Shown here piece by piece: positions 8,407-16,791 of a stretch of DNA of 33,010 nucleotides (the first letter of the stretch is position 1; the number at the start of each line of letters is the position of its first letter). This stretch comes from Ruminococcus sp. (GTDB taxonomy: Bacteria > Bacillota > Clostridia > Oscillospirales > Ruminococcaceae): contig SVNX01000024.1 in assembly GCA_015066665.1 (NCBI GenBank), positions 1 to 33,010 of the forward strand. The letters are read 5' to 3'. The notes beneath the pieces are model-generated. The model worked only from the letters and a program-made list of their open reading frames with translations, ran no database searches and was not told the origin of the DNA. The position numbers and the translations under genes are program-made.

Positions 8407-9078
8407 TCACAGACCGAGCGTATCGCGGATGAGTGCCGTCACATGCTCAACGACCTCATTGAAGCCCATATGGGACGAATCGACGAGGACGGCATCCTCT
8501 GCCTGACGCAGGGGGGCGATGGCACGATGGGAATCATTATAGTCACGCTGGCGGATATCCTCAAGGATCTGCTCATAGGGCGGGCAGTTCTCATCCTTTT
8601 CCTGCAGCTCGAGGTAGCGGCGGCTGGCACGCTCCTCAGCGGAAGCGGTGAGGAAGATCTTGAGGTCGGCATCGGGCAGGACGACCATGCCGATATCACG
8701 GCCATCCATAATGACATTGCTTTCGGCAGCGATTTTCTTCTGGAGGCCGAGCAGCAGGGCACGGACGGCACCGACTGCGGAGACCCTGGAAGCGGCCATG
8801 GAGACCTCGGGGGTGCGTATGTACTCGGTGACATCCTCATCATTGAGGATAACACGCTGCACGCCGCCGATGAATTTCAGAGACACATGGATATTGTCGA
8901 TTTCCTGCGTAATTTTCTCTTCCTCGAGGCATTCGTTGCGCAGGGCATACAGGCCGATGGCACGATAGAGGGCGCCGGTATCGGCATGAATGAAGCCCAG
9001 CTCCTCGGCAACGGCACGGGAGATACTGCTTTTGCCGGCACCGCTGGGGCCGTCAATGGCGATGTTATAGGTTTTCAT
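8407..9078 (-). CDS. cmk: Cytidylate kinase
   Basis: This enzyme phosphorylates CMP and dCMP to the diphosphates. The 223-residue product begins YNIAIDGPSGAGKSS, with the P-loop at residues 10-17, then HADTGALYRAIGL, the CMP-binding DGRDIGMVVLPDADLK segment and the lid segment ERASRRY. Length and motifs match the stand-alone bacterial enzyme. AAAGGAG is 8 bases upstream of the ATG. A GC-rich hairpin repeat separates it from yhiN upstream, while plsC follows after 10 bases. Confidence 0.95.
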   Translation of the reverse strand: MKTYNIAIDGPSGAGKSSISRAVAEELGFIHADTGALYRAIGLYALRNECLEEEKITQEIDNIHVSLKFIGGVQRVILNDEDVTEYIRTPEVSMAASRVSAVGAVRALLLGLQKKIAAESNVIMDGRDIGMVVLPDADLKIFLTASAEERASRRYLELQEKDENCPPYEQILEDIRQRDYNDSHRAIAPLRQAEDAVLVDSSHMGFNEVVEHVTALIRDTLGL

Positions 9079-9109
9079 AACTGACTCCTTTGATCATGTT
9101 CTTGGGACG

Positions 9110-9196
9110 GCGCCCCCTCCCCTGTGGGGAGGGGGTTGGGGGTGGGGCAACACCATGCAGGATCCCTGGACAGCGTCCAGGGTGAGTGCATGGTGC
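9110..9196. repeat. GC-rich repeat core plus nested hairpin between yhiN and cmk
   Basis: The 121-base gap between yhiN and cmk holds a copy of the GC-rich palindrome (CCCCCTCCCC, loop TGTG, GGGGAGGGGG, then a GGTTGGGGGTGGGGCA-type tail). Beside it is a long nested hairpin: CACCATGCA at 9151 pairs with TGCATGGTG at 9187-9195, and CCCTGGAC (9164-9171) pairs with GTCCAGGG (9175-9182) around loop AGC. It interrupts an otherwise tightly packed operon, so it may attenuate or process the transcript. Confidence 0.65.
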
Positions 9197-9199
9197 ACC

Positions 9200-10414
9200 T
9201 CACTCACATGCATGCGCCGCCAGATAGGCGGTCGAGAATGCGATCTGCAGGTTGAAGCCGCCCGTGTACCCATCGGCATCGAGCACTTCACCGGCAAAAT
9301 ACAAGCCCTGTACGAGCTTTGATTCCATTGTTTTCGGGGAGACCTCCTTGCAGAGCACGCCGCCCCGTGTGATGATGCCCTCGGCGATGGGTCTGGTGCC
9401 TCGCACTGTGAAGGCAAAATTCTTCAGCTCACTGCAGATACGAAGACGCTGGGGCTTTGTCAGGGAATTGCCCTTGAGATAGGGCGGCAGGGCGCATCGT
9501 CCGAGCAGCGGCGGGATCATGCCGGCAGGGACAAGCTTGCGCATGAGCGTCGAGAGCTGCTTGTTGGGCTGGGCATTGATCTCACGCTGGAGTCTTGCAT
9601 CGAGCTGCTCCTGCGTAAGTGCAGGCTTCATATCAATGTGAAGCGTGTAGGTTCCCTCTTTATCCATATGAGCCGAGGCGCTCAGCACCAGAGGCCCTGA
9701 CACGCCGAAATGCGTGAAGAGCATCTCACCGAGTTCCTCATAGACGATCTTTTCGTCCCGTTTGAGGCGCAGTGTAACATTCTTCAGGGAAATGCCCATC
9801 ATTTCGGCACAATCCCGTTCCAGTGTCTCCAGCGGCACAAGCGAAGGCCGCAGCGTACTGATGGTGTGGCCGGCCTTTTCTGCGAGGCGATAGCTGTCAC
9901 CATCCGAGCCGGTCGCCGGATAGGTGGCACCGCCCGCAGCCAGAATCACACGGTCGCCCGTAATGGTCTTGCCGCCGCAGCGCACGCCCTTGCAGACGCC
10001 GTCCTCGATCACAAGATCCGTCACACGGTCGCAGATGACATCCACGCCCGCACGCTGCATGGCACGGCGCAGTGCATCCACAATGTCCTCGGCACGGTCA
10101 CTGACCGGGAACACACGATTGCCGCGTTCCACCTTCAGTGGCACACCCAGCCCCTCAAAATACGCCATCACATCCTGCGGTGAGCAGGCCGCAAAAGCAC
10201 TGTAGAGGAACCGGCCGCCGCAGGGAATATTCTGCATGAGCACCTCGGTGGTGCAGTCATTGGTGAGATTGCACCTTCCCTTGCCCGTGATGCGCAGCTT
10301 CTTGCCGAGGCGGTTGTTCTTTTCGATCAGCAGCACCTGTTCCCCGCAGGAAGCCGCCTGCACGGCAGCAAAGCACCCTGCGGCACCGCCGCCGATGATG
10401 ATGGTTTTCCTCAT
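9200..10414 (-). CDS. YhiN/HI0933-family FAD-dependent flavoprotein
   Basis: This 404-residue protein belongs to the BaiN/YhiN/HI0933 group of NAD(P)/FAD-dependent oxidoreductases. The N-terminus has the dinucleotide motif IIIGGGAAGCFAA, followed by EKNNRLGKKLRITGKGRCN, a family hallmark, and LAAGGATYPATGSDGDSY in the middle. The C-terminus has FAGEVLDADGYTGGFNLQ, which completes the FAD site. The physiological substrate is generally unknown; some members act on bile-acid intermediates or aminoacetone. The ATG directly follows the DUF3006 stop codon and has AGGAGGGG upstream, so the two genes are cotranslated. It commonly precedes cmk in Clostridia. Confidence 0.9.
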   Translation of the reverse strand: MRKTIIIGGGAAGCFAAVQAASCGEQVLLIEKNNRLGKKLRITGKGRCNLTNDCTTEVLMQNIPCGGRFLYSAFAACSPQDVMAYFEGLGVPLKVERGNRVFPVSDRAEDIVDALRRAMQRAGVDVICDRVTDLVIEDGVCKGVRCGGKTITGDRVILAAGGATYPATGSDGDSYRLAEKAGHTISTLRPSLVPLETLERDCAEMMGISLKNVTLRLKRDEKIVYEELGEMLFTHFGVSGPLVLSASAHMDKEGTYTLHIDMKPALTQEQLDARLQREINAQPNKQLSTLMRKLVPAGMIPPLLGRCALPPYLKGNSLTKPQRLRICSELKNFAFTVRGTRPIAEGIITRGGVLCKEVSPKTMESKLVQGLYFAGEVLDADGYTGGFNLQIAFSTAYLAAHACE

Positions 10415-10624
10415 TCAACCCCTCCTAAGGCGTCTTCTGCGCGCGGCAATGGCAGCACGGCGGGCGGCTTCCGCTTCGGGATCACGCACCCAGCCCTGTT
10501 CTGTTTTGGCCAGAACACTGCCTTCTTCCGCATCGGCCGGCAGTTCATGCCGGGGAATCTGCAGGAAATCCTCACCGTGCTCGATCACAGCAAGCTCTCC
10601 CTCAAATCGGTCAATGATGTACAT
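10415..10624 (-). CDS. DUF3006 family small protein, 69 aa
   Basis: A 69-residue protein starting MYIIDRFEGELAVIEH, the characteristic opening of DUF3006: a small beta-rich domain (DRFEG, AVIE, a PxxxLP-like segment) ending in an Arg-rich tail. Its function is unknown. It is encoded between a ComEC-like metallo-beta-lactamase-fold protein (23 bases upstream) and the flavoprotein gene (no gap). DUF3006 genes often sit beside such hydrolase genes in Firmicutes, suggesting a partner role. Confidence 0.8.
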   Translation of the reverse strand: MYIIDRFEGELAVIEHGEDFLQIPRHELPADAEEGSVLAKTEQGWVRDPEAEAARRAAIAARRRRLRRG

Positions 10625-10647
10625 GTCAGGCTCCTTCCTTCACGCCT

Positions 10648-11589
10648 TTATTTTTCAGCCGTTTCTGCACCGACAAAGCCGCAGCTTCCGGTTTCCTTAT
10701 CATAGGCGAATACAATATCGCCCTCCTCGGCTGTGATATGTGTTTCGACATTCATTCTCTCCAGCGAATCCATCGGCTCCTTGCAGGGATGGCCGTAGTC
10801 ATTGTCCACACCGCAGGACACCGCCGCATACTTCGGGCGGACAGCAGCAAGGAACTCTGCACCGGAGGAGGTATCGCTGCCGTGATGTCCCACCTTGAGG
10901 AAATCCGCAGACACAGCGGCACCGCTTTCGAGAATTGTATTTTCCTCTGAAATCTCCATGTCACCTGTGAACAGGCAGCTCACCTTGTCATAGGTCACAC
11001 GCAGCACGAGGGATGCATTGTTGAGATCCTTCGCTTTGCCCGGAACGGGACCGAGCACCTCAACCACTGCACCGCCGAGCCTGAAGCTGTCCCCTGCCTG
11101 CATGGCACTGAAGGATGCGCCGCAGGCATCGGCTGCATCGAGGAAGCGTTCATAGGTCTTGGTGGTCGGGATGAGCGCATCGTCATACACCGGCTCGATC
11201 ACACGCTCAGCGGGCACGGCGGCAAGCACCTTCGGAAAGCCCCCGATATGATCGGAATGGCCATGTGTCCCCACAGCATAGCGGAGCTTTGTGACGCCCT
11301 GCTTTTCGAGGTAAGTGACGATGGCATCGGCTGCACCGGATTCCGCCGCATCGATAAGCATGGCTTCGCCGTCGGCGATGACAAGGATGCTGTCACCCTG
11401 TCCGACATCGATCACATGCACCTGCAGCTCGGTATCGGCTAATGCGGACTTCAGTGAATCCGGATGCTGCATGGCATATCGTCCGCTGATGCATGCAACG
11501 GCAAACAGGATTGTCACCACGATGCAGTACAGCACGACATTTTTGGTTTTCTTCTTTTTAGGCAGCTGTCTGCGCTTTCTCTGTGCCAT
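10648..11589 (-). CDS. ComEC/Rec2-related metallo-beta-lactamase-fold protein
   Basis: This 313-residue protein has a basic N-terminus, one membrane helix (about 18-36) and an extracytoplasmic metallo-beta-lactamase domain. Visible motifs are HVIDVGQGDSILV (58-70), THGHSDHIGG (108-117) as the metal site, LFTGDME, and VGHHGSD. These match the hydrolase domain of ComEC, the DNA-uptake channel, but the large channel domain is absent. Stand-alone members may be extracellular nucleases or phosphodiesterases; the substrate is unknown. AGGAGGG precedes the ATG, which lies 12 bases after the ftsK stop. Confidence 0.88.
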   Translation of the reverse strand: MAQRKRRQLPKKKKTKNVVLYCIVVTILFAVACISGRYAMQHPDSLKSALADTELQVHVIDVGQGDSILVIADGEAMLIDAAESGAADAIVTYLEKQGVTKLRYAVGTHGHSDHIGGFPKVLAAVPAERVIEPVYDDALIPTTKTYERFLDAADACGASFSAMQAGDSFRLGGAVVEVLGPVPGKAKDLNNASLVLRVTYDKVSCLFTGDMEISEENTILESGAAVSADFLKVGHHGSDTSSGAEFLAAVRPKYAAVSCGVDNDYGHPCKEPMDSLERMNVETHITAEEGDIVFAYDKETGSCGFVGAETAEK

Positions 11590-11601
11590 GGGGCCCTCCT
11601 G

Positions 11602-14118
11602 TCAGTCATTTTCGTTCATTTTCCGGAGCTTGCGCTCTTCGTACTGCATCTGCGTGAGCAGTACACGGCGGGGCTTGGCACCCTCATAGGGGCCGATGAT
11701 GCCCATTTCCTCCAGCTCGTCCATGATGCGGGCGGCTCTTGCATAGCCCAGCTTCAGGCGGCGCTGGAGATTGCTGGTGGAGGCCTGTCCGGCTGCCACC
11801 ACGACTTCAATCGCCTTCTCGAGCAGCTCATTGTCACCCTCTGGGACGCTGTCGTCGATTTCGGCGGGCTTCTTTTCTTCGCTCGATGCCGCAATGCGGT
11901 CAACGGCCTGCATGATTTCCTCGTTGTACTCACTGTCAGCACCCTGCTTGATGAAGCTGACCACACGCTCGATTTCCTGCGTGGAGACATAGCAGCCAAG
12001 CACGCGGACGGGCTTGGGCTGGCCGTTGGGCATGTAAAGCATATCGCCCTTGCCGAGAAGCTTTTCCGCACCGCCGGTATCCAGAATGGTACGGGAGTCG
12101 ATGTTGGATTTTACGGTCAGTGCAATACGGCTGGGGATGTTCGCCTTGATCAGACCCGTGATGATATCGGTGGTCGGACGCTGTGTGGCGATGATCAGGT
12201 GCATGCCGGCGGCTCTGGCCATCTGCGCGAGACGGCAGATGGAATCCTCGACCTCTTTAGAGGCGGCCATCATCAGGTCGGCCAGCTCATCAATGGCAAT
12301 GACGATCTGCGGCATGGGCGTCAGATCCGTACGCTCCTGACAGAGGCGGTTATAGTCGCCCAGATCACGCACACCGGTCTCCGCAAAGGTCTGGTAGCGC
12401 TGGAGCATCTCCTGCACGGCCCAGTTGAGGGCACCGGCGGCCTTCTTGGGATCGGTCACAACGGGAATGAGCAGATGCGGAATGCCGTCATACACACGGA
12501 ATTCTACAATCTTGGGGTCAATCAGAATGAGCTTGACTTCAGCGGGGGTCGCATGATAGAGAATGCTCATGATGATGGAATTGGTGCAGATGGATTTACC
12601 GGAACCGGTGGTGCCGGCAATGATCATATGGGGCATCTTGGCAATGTCGCCGATGATGGCGTTGCCGGCAATGTCCCTGCCGACAGCAAAGGTCAGCTTG
12701 CTCTTCGATTCCTGGAACTGCGGGGATTCAAGCAGCTCACGCAGAGACACGGTATCCCTGTTGGAATTGGGGATCTCAATGCCGATGGCGGCCTTTCCGG
12801 GGATGGGTGCTTCAATACGCACGCCGTCCGCCGCCAGACTCAGTGCAATGTCATCGGCAAGGCTTGTGATCTTGGAGACCTTCACACCGGCTGCGGGCTG
12901 AAGCTCATAGCGGGTGACGGCGGGGCCTCTGGCGATGTTGATGATGCGCACGCTCACATTGAAGCTCTGCAGAACGGAAGTCAGCACATCGGCCTTCTCA
13001 CGCAGCTCGGCGCCGGCGCCGGGATCATCGGCATGGCTCTCACCCTTATTCAGAAAGTCAAGGGACGGCAGCTGGTAAACGGCCTTGGGCGCAGGTGTTT
13101 CCTCCGCCTGCTGCGCAATCTCATCGGCGATCTCGGAAACAGCCTCCTGCCGCTCTTCCTCCTTGGTCTTTTTCTTCGGCTTTGTGGCCTTGCGGATCAG
13201 CTCGTCCAGTGCCGGATCCTTCTTTTCAGCCGGTTCTTCCTCGACGGTTTCGTTCGGGATATCGGCCATCACATCGTTCACAACGCCGGAAATCGGCACC
13301 AGTCCCTTTTTCTTTTTCAGGGACACAGCCGGCTCGTCCTGCTTCACAGGCACGTCCATCAGGAACCGCGGTTCCTCGTTCTTCTTTCGGGATTTCTTGG
13401 CACCGTCCTCGGCAATGGCAAGTGCCTCACGCTCGGAGCGGATCTCCTTCTCCAGCTCCTCGGCCTCAAAATCCTTGAGGATGCCGGCATCCTCCCTGTC
13501 CTCACGCAGCACGCCCCACGCCTTGCGGAAGGGGCTTGCCAGCATGGCAAAGAATTCGGTCAGGCTCTTCTTGGTCAGCCACATGATGCTCACGAAAAGC
13601 AGCAGGCAGATGATGATTTTCGAGCCGATGTCGCCGAACAGATCGAGCAGCGGAATGGCAATCAGCGCACTGAGGACGCCGCCGCCCTTCCATTCAATGC
13701 CCTCCTGATAGAGCATCTTGAGCGAGGAGAAAATCCCCTCCCCCTGCAGGCGGCCGCCGCCGAACATGATCTCGAGAAAGCCGCTGAACACGGCAGTCGC
13801 GATCAGCCCGAGCAGGGCACGGTACATGATTTTCTGCGGGGTTTCATCCTTGTCGAGCATCACTGCCGTATAGCAGAGCATGACCGGAATGAACAGCAGC
13901 GACAGACCGAAAAAGCCCTTGAGCACCTGATGGATCAGATACCATCCGGAGCTGCCCTGAATGAGGGCAAGCAGCAGGATCAGAATGGCCAGTGCAAACA
14001 GGAGCACCGACCACTGCTGGTTCACATTCGGGCGGATCTTCTTTTCTGCTGCGGGTTTGGATTCTTTTTTTGCGGGTGTTTTGGGTTTACGGCCGGTATT
14101 CTTTTTCTGTTCAGCCAC
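11602..14118 (-). CDS. ftsK: FtsK/SpoIIIE family DNA translocase
   Basis: This 838-residue membrane-anchored motor pumps chromosomal DNA through the division or sporulation septum. The order is: a basic N-terminus; four or five membrane helices (about 25-215); a charged linker (about 215-350); the RecA-like motor with TGSGKS near residue 505 and VIAIDELADLMM near 605; and a C-terminal winged-helix gamma domain (about 770-835, with SNLQRRLKLGYARAARI), which reads the orienting DNA sequence. The start is GTG at 14118 with AAAGGAG 6 bases upstream. Whether it acts in division, sporulation or both cannot be told; nearby tepA matches the spoIIIE locus of Bacillus. Confidence 0.95.
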   Translation of the reverse strand: MAEQKKNTGRKPKTPAKKESKPAAEKKIRPNVNQQWSVLLFALAILILLLALIQGSSGWYLIHQVLKGFFGLSLLFIPVMLCYTAVMLDKDETPQKIMYRALLGLIATAVFSGFLEIMFGGGRLQGEGIFSSLKMLYQEGIEWKGGGVLSALIAIPLLDLFGDIGSKIIICLLLFVSIMWLTKKSLTEFFAMLASPFRKAWGVLREDREDAGILKDFEAEELEKEIRSEREALAIAEDGAKKSRKKNEEPRFLMDVPVKQDEPAVSLKKKKGLVPISGVVNDVMADIPNETVEEEPAEKKDPALDELIRKATKPKKKTKEEERQEAVSEIADEIAQQAEETPAPKAVYQLPSLDFLNKGESHADDPGAGAELREKADVLTSVLQSFNVSVRIINIARGPAVTRYELQPAAGVKVSKITSLADDIALSLAADGVRIEAPIPGKAAIGIEIPNSNRDTVSLRELLESPQFQESKSKLTFAVGRDIAGNAIIGDIAKMPHMIIAGTTGSGKSICTNSIIMSILYHATPAEVKLILIDPKIVEFRVYDGIPHLLIPVVTDPKKAAGALNWAVQEMLQRYQTFAETGVRDLGDYNRLCQERTDLTPMPQIVIAIDELADLMMAASKEVEDSICRLAQMARAAGMHLIIATQRPTTDIITGLIKANIPSRIALTVKSNIDSRTILDTGGAEKLLGKGDMLYMPNGQPKPVRVLGCYVSTQEIERVVSFIKQGADSEYNEEIMQAVDRIAASSEEKKPAEIDDSVPEGDNELLEKAIEVVVAAGQASTSNLQRRLKLGYARAARIMDELEEMGIIGPYEGAKPRRVLLTQMQYEERKLRKMNEND

Positions 14119-14146
14119 TATGTACTCCTTTCATTTTTGCTGCAGA

Positions 14147-14998
14147 TCAGCGGATCAGCTCTGCAGCCCCGAAGCCGATGACAACCAGACCCAGAAGCAG
14201 GGTGTACACGGCAAAATACTTGAATTTATTGGACTTCACAAGCAGATCGACCAGACGGATGGCCAGAACGCCAACCACAGCGGCCACGATGAAGCCCACA
14301 ATATAGGACGGAATCTCGGACGGAACAAAGGCACGCTCCGCAATGGCGTCTTTGATTTCCACAAGGCAGCCCGCCAGAATGGTCGGGATGCCGAGCATGA
14401 ACGAATACTTCACAGCCATATCACGGCTCATGCCGGCAAAGAGGCCGCTGCAGATAGTCGAGCCACTGCGGGAAATGCCCGGGAACAGGGCAAGCGCCTG
14501 AAAGACGCCGACCGTCAGTGCTTCCTTCCATGTCAGCTCGCCCGCTTCCTTCTGACCCTTCTTACAGCGGTCGGAGAGGAAGAGGATCACGGCGGTATAA
14601 AGGAAAAAGCAGCCCAGTGCGATCAGATAGGTCTGGGCGACATATTCGATGGCATCGCGGAGAAAATAGAACGGCACCAGAATGACGAGCGAGAGCAGCA
14701 GCATCACGATCATGCGGCGCTCGGGATTGGCAAGACCCTCCTTGAAGAGCTTGCCGGTGAAGAGATCCTTCACCATATGCCATAGCTCTGCGGCCAGTGC
14801 CTTGACCGTGCTCCAGAAGGCGATGCAGGTGGCAAGCAAAGTGCCAAGATGGAGAAATGCTGAAAACAGAAACCCCGTCTCACTTGCCGGATTCCCTGTA
14901 ACATAGGCATAAAGCTGGAGATGACCGGAACTGGATACGGGCAGGAATTCGGTCAGCCCCTGAATGATTCCCTGAATGATGGCATCTAAAATAGACAT
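14147..14998 (-). CDS. uppP: Undecaprenyl-diphosphatase (UppP/BacA)
   Basis: This polytopic membrane enzyme dephosphorylates undecaprenyl diphosphate, recycling the lipid carrier for cell-wall synthesis; its overproduction gives bacitracin resistance. The 283-residue product has the catalytic EFLPVSSSGHLQ motif (17-28) and GISRSGST (174-181), both essential in the family, and about eight membrane segments. GGAGG followed by a run of T precedes the ATG. It is the second gene of the long operon, 41 bases after tepA and 28 bases before ftsK. A small hairpin (CCGCCCCATGGCGG, 15021-15034) lies in the gap and could tune its expression. Confidence 0.95.
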   Translation of the reverse strand: MSILDAIIQGIIQGLTEFLPVSSSGHLQLYAYVTGNPASETGFLFSAFLHLGTLLATCIAFWSTVKALAAELWHMVKDLFTGKLFKEGLANPERRMIVMLLLSLVILVPFYFLRDAIEYVAQTYLIALGCFFLYTAVILFLSDRCKKGQKEAGELTWKEALTVGVFQALALFPGISRSGSTICSGLFAGMSRDMAVKYSFMLGIPTILAGCLVEIKDAIAERAFVPSEIPSYIVGFIVAAVVGVLAIRLVDLLVKSNKFKYFAVYTLLLGLVVIGFGAAELIR

Positions 14999-15039
14999 AA
15001 AAAAACCTCCGGATATGTATCCGCCCCATGGCGGATGGA

Positions 15040-15777
15040 TTAGGTGTCTTCCGATTCGATCATGGCATACAGCGCACCGATGGCATCGGACAGGCTGCCA
15101 AGGCGGTCGATCAAACCCATTTCCACAGCCTGTTCCCCCGAGACCACGGAGCCGACGTCGGTGGCCAGTTCCTTTGTATTGGTCATGAGCCGGCGGAATG
15201 CCTGCTCGGAGATGCGGCTGTTGCGTGTGACAAAATCGATGATCCTGTCCTGAATGCGGTCGATATACGACAGGCTCTGCGGGACGCCGAGCATCATGCC
15301 GTTCATCCGCACGGGATGGATGGTCATGGAAGCGGACGGGACGATATAGGACTGTCTGGCGCTTACAGAGAGCGGCACGCCGATGGAATGCCCGCCGCCG
15401 ACCACAAGGGACACGGTGGGCGTCTGCATGCCGGCAATCAGCTCTGCGATGGCAAGTCCCGCCTCCACATCACCGCCGACCGTATTGAGGATGATGAGCA
15501 GCCCCTCGATGGTACTGTCCTGTTCGATCGCCACAAGTGCGGGGATGATGTGTTCATATTTGGTTGTTTTATTCTGGGAGGACAGCACATAATGCCCCTC
15601 GACCTGCCCGATGATGGTGAGGCAATGGATGAGATGTGCGGCATTCTGCGTCTGAATGCTCCCGTTTTTTTCAATCAGCTCTGCGGCATCAAGCTGCTGT
15701 TCGGTATCGGATGCGGTATCACCGGCATCCGGCCGTGCTTCCTGCGGCGGGGTATATTCTCCGCAGTTTCCGTGCAT
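15040..15777 (-). CDS. tepA: TepA-type ClpP-fold protease
   Basis: This 245-residue protein has a low-complexity N-terminal part (1-60) and a ClpP/crotonase-fold protease domain (about 70-240). Catalytic Ser131 lies in GGGHSIGVPL and His154 in MTIHPVRMNG; the Asp is likely in the following TNTKELATDVGSV segment. The oligomer contact GGDVEAGLAIAE precedes them. TepA was named for helping protein secretion in Bacillus, where it lies near spoIIIE, as here. The ATG at 15777 has AAAGGA about 12 bases upstream, directly after a perfect hairpin. It opens the nine-gene operon. Confidence 0.85.
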   Translation of the reverse strand: MHGNCGEYTPPQEARPDAGDTASDTEQQLDAAELIEKNGSIQTQNAAHLIHCLTIIGQVEGHYVLSSQNKTTKYEHIIPALVAIEQDSTIEGLLIILNTVGGDVEAGLAIAELIAGMQTPTVSLVVGGGHSIGVPLSVSARQSYIVPSASMTIHPVRMNGMMLGVPQSLSYIDRIQDRIIDFVTRNSRISEQAFRRLMTNTKELATDVGSVVSGEQAVEMGLIDRLGSLSDAIGALYAMIESEDT

Positions 15778-15790
15778 GGAACCACCGTCC

Positions 15791-15813
15791 TTTCTGTAGG
15801 ATTGCTACAGAAA
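15791..15813 (-). promoter_or_regulatory. Perfect hairpin in the tepA leader next to the ribosome binding site
   Basis: TTTCTGTAG (15791-15799), loop GATTG, CTACAGAAA (15805-15813): nine perfect pairs. In the transcript, the 3' arm (TTTCTGTAG complement) ends directly against AAAGGA of tepA, so the hairpin could influence ribosome access to the first gene of the long operon. Confidence 0.5.
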
Positions 15814-15894
15814 CAGTATGCCGGAAACGGTCGGAATTATTCGCATCTGCAAAGATGGCGGGTGCATTGTCTGCGACTGGAAACACTTATTTTT

Positions 15895-15922
15895 ATTATA
15901 CCACATTTCAGGAATATGTCAA
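15895..15922 (-). promoter_or_regulatory. Sigma-A promoter of the tepA-uppP-ftsK-...-ispH/rpsA operon
   Basis: On the minus strand TTGACA (15922-15917), a 16-base spacer and TATAAT (15900-15895), with an extended TGTGG before the -10. The leader to the tepA start is about 110 bases. No other equally good promoter was noticed inside the operon down to ispH-rpsA. Confidence 0.8.
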
Positions 15923-15944
15923 GTGCGGAGGGGGTGATTTTCCA

Positions 15945-16700
15945 GTGCTTGCGCATGAAACATAAAAATGGGGCAGCTGCCCCTGAACTGCCCCACCCCC
16001 TGACCCCCTCCCAAAGGGAGGGGGATTCGATGCGGGGGGCTGCGCCCCCCGCCCCCGCCAGGAGATTTTTGGGTGCTTATGCATGAAACATGAAAATGGC
16101 GCAGCTGCCCCCTGAACTGTCCCCCTGACCCCCTCCCAAAGGGAGGGGGATTCGATGCGGGGGGCTGCGCCCCCCGCCCCGCCAATGGGAACAGCCCTTT
16201 GATCCTTGAAAAGTTCATGCTGTTGCCGCAGGAGATTTTTTGGTGCTTGCGCATGAAACATAAAAATGGCTCAGCTTCCCCTGAACTGTCCCCCTGACCC
16301 CTTCCCAAAGGGAGGGGATTCGATGCGGGGGGCTGCGCCCCCGCCCCCGCCAATGGAAACAGCCCTTTGATCCTTGAAAAGTACATGCTGTTGCCGCAGG
16401 AGATTTTCCGGTGCTTGCGCATGAAATGTAAAAATGGGGCAGCTTCCCCTGAACTGTCCCCCTGACCCCCTCCCAAAGGGAGGGGGATTCGATGCGGGGG
16501 CTGCGCCCCCGCCCCCGCCAGGTGATTTTTTGGTGCTTGCGCATGAAACGTAAAAATGGGGTAACTCCCCCTGAACTGTCCCCCTGACCCCCTCCCAAAG
16601 GGAGGGGGATTCGATGCGGGGGGCTGCGCCCCCCGCCCCCGCCAGGAGATTTTTTGGTGCTTGCGCATGAAACGAAAAAGGGGCAGCTTCCCCTGAACTG
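15945..16700. repeat. Tandem array of GC-rich double-hairpin repeats (five units plus a partial sixth)
   Basis: Units begin with GTGCTTGCGCATGAAAC at 15945, 16073, 16243, 16411, 16533 and 16657 (periods 128, 170, 168, 122, 124). Each complete unit contains, in order, an AT-rich TAAAAATGG stretch, CCCCTGAACTG, the palindrome CCCTCCCAAAGGGAGGG, an ATTCGATGC linker, a second GC palindrome (GGGGGGCTGCGCCCCCC) and GCCAGGAGATTTTTT. The two long units carry an extra ~45 bases with its own AACAGC/GCTGTT hairpin. The first unit differs most, having CTGCCCCACCCCCTG where others have CTGTCCCCCTG. The array fills the gap between the tepA promoter and the TrpE-like gene; single relatives of the core occur near 69-105 and 9114-9147. 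Long open frames across it arise because the units lack stops and encode repeats, not a real protein. Confidence 0.9.
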
Positions 16701-16723
16701 CCCTGCTGCTTTCTCTCCCATCC

Positions 16724-16753
16724 TTGACAATCCACCGTGCTCTGTGCTATAAT
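16724..16753 (+). promoter_or_regulatory. Sigma-A promoter of the TrpE-like gene
   Basis: Perfect TTGACA (16724-16729), an 18-base spacer and perfect TATAAT (16748-16753), directly after the repeat array. The leader is about 32 bases. Confidence 0.85.
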
Positions 16754-16791
16754 ATACCCGAATCAACATCATATAAAAAAGGAGAATTTTC

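Noticed and set aside
11464-14181. Rightward 905-codon frame antisense to ftsK
   Set aside because: It lies almost entirely opposite a well-supported ftsK gene; its His/Gly/Leu-rich composition is typical of antisense frames in GC-rich genes.
15945-16700. CRISPR array
   Set aside because: Units are 122-170 bases and nearly identical throughout, with no short repeats separated by unique spacers, and no cas genes are near.
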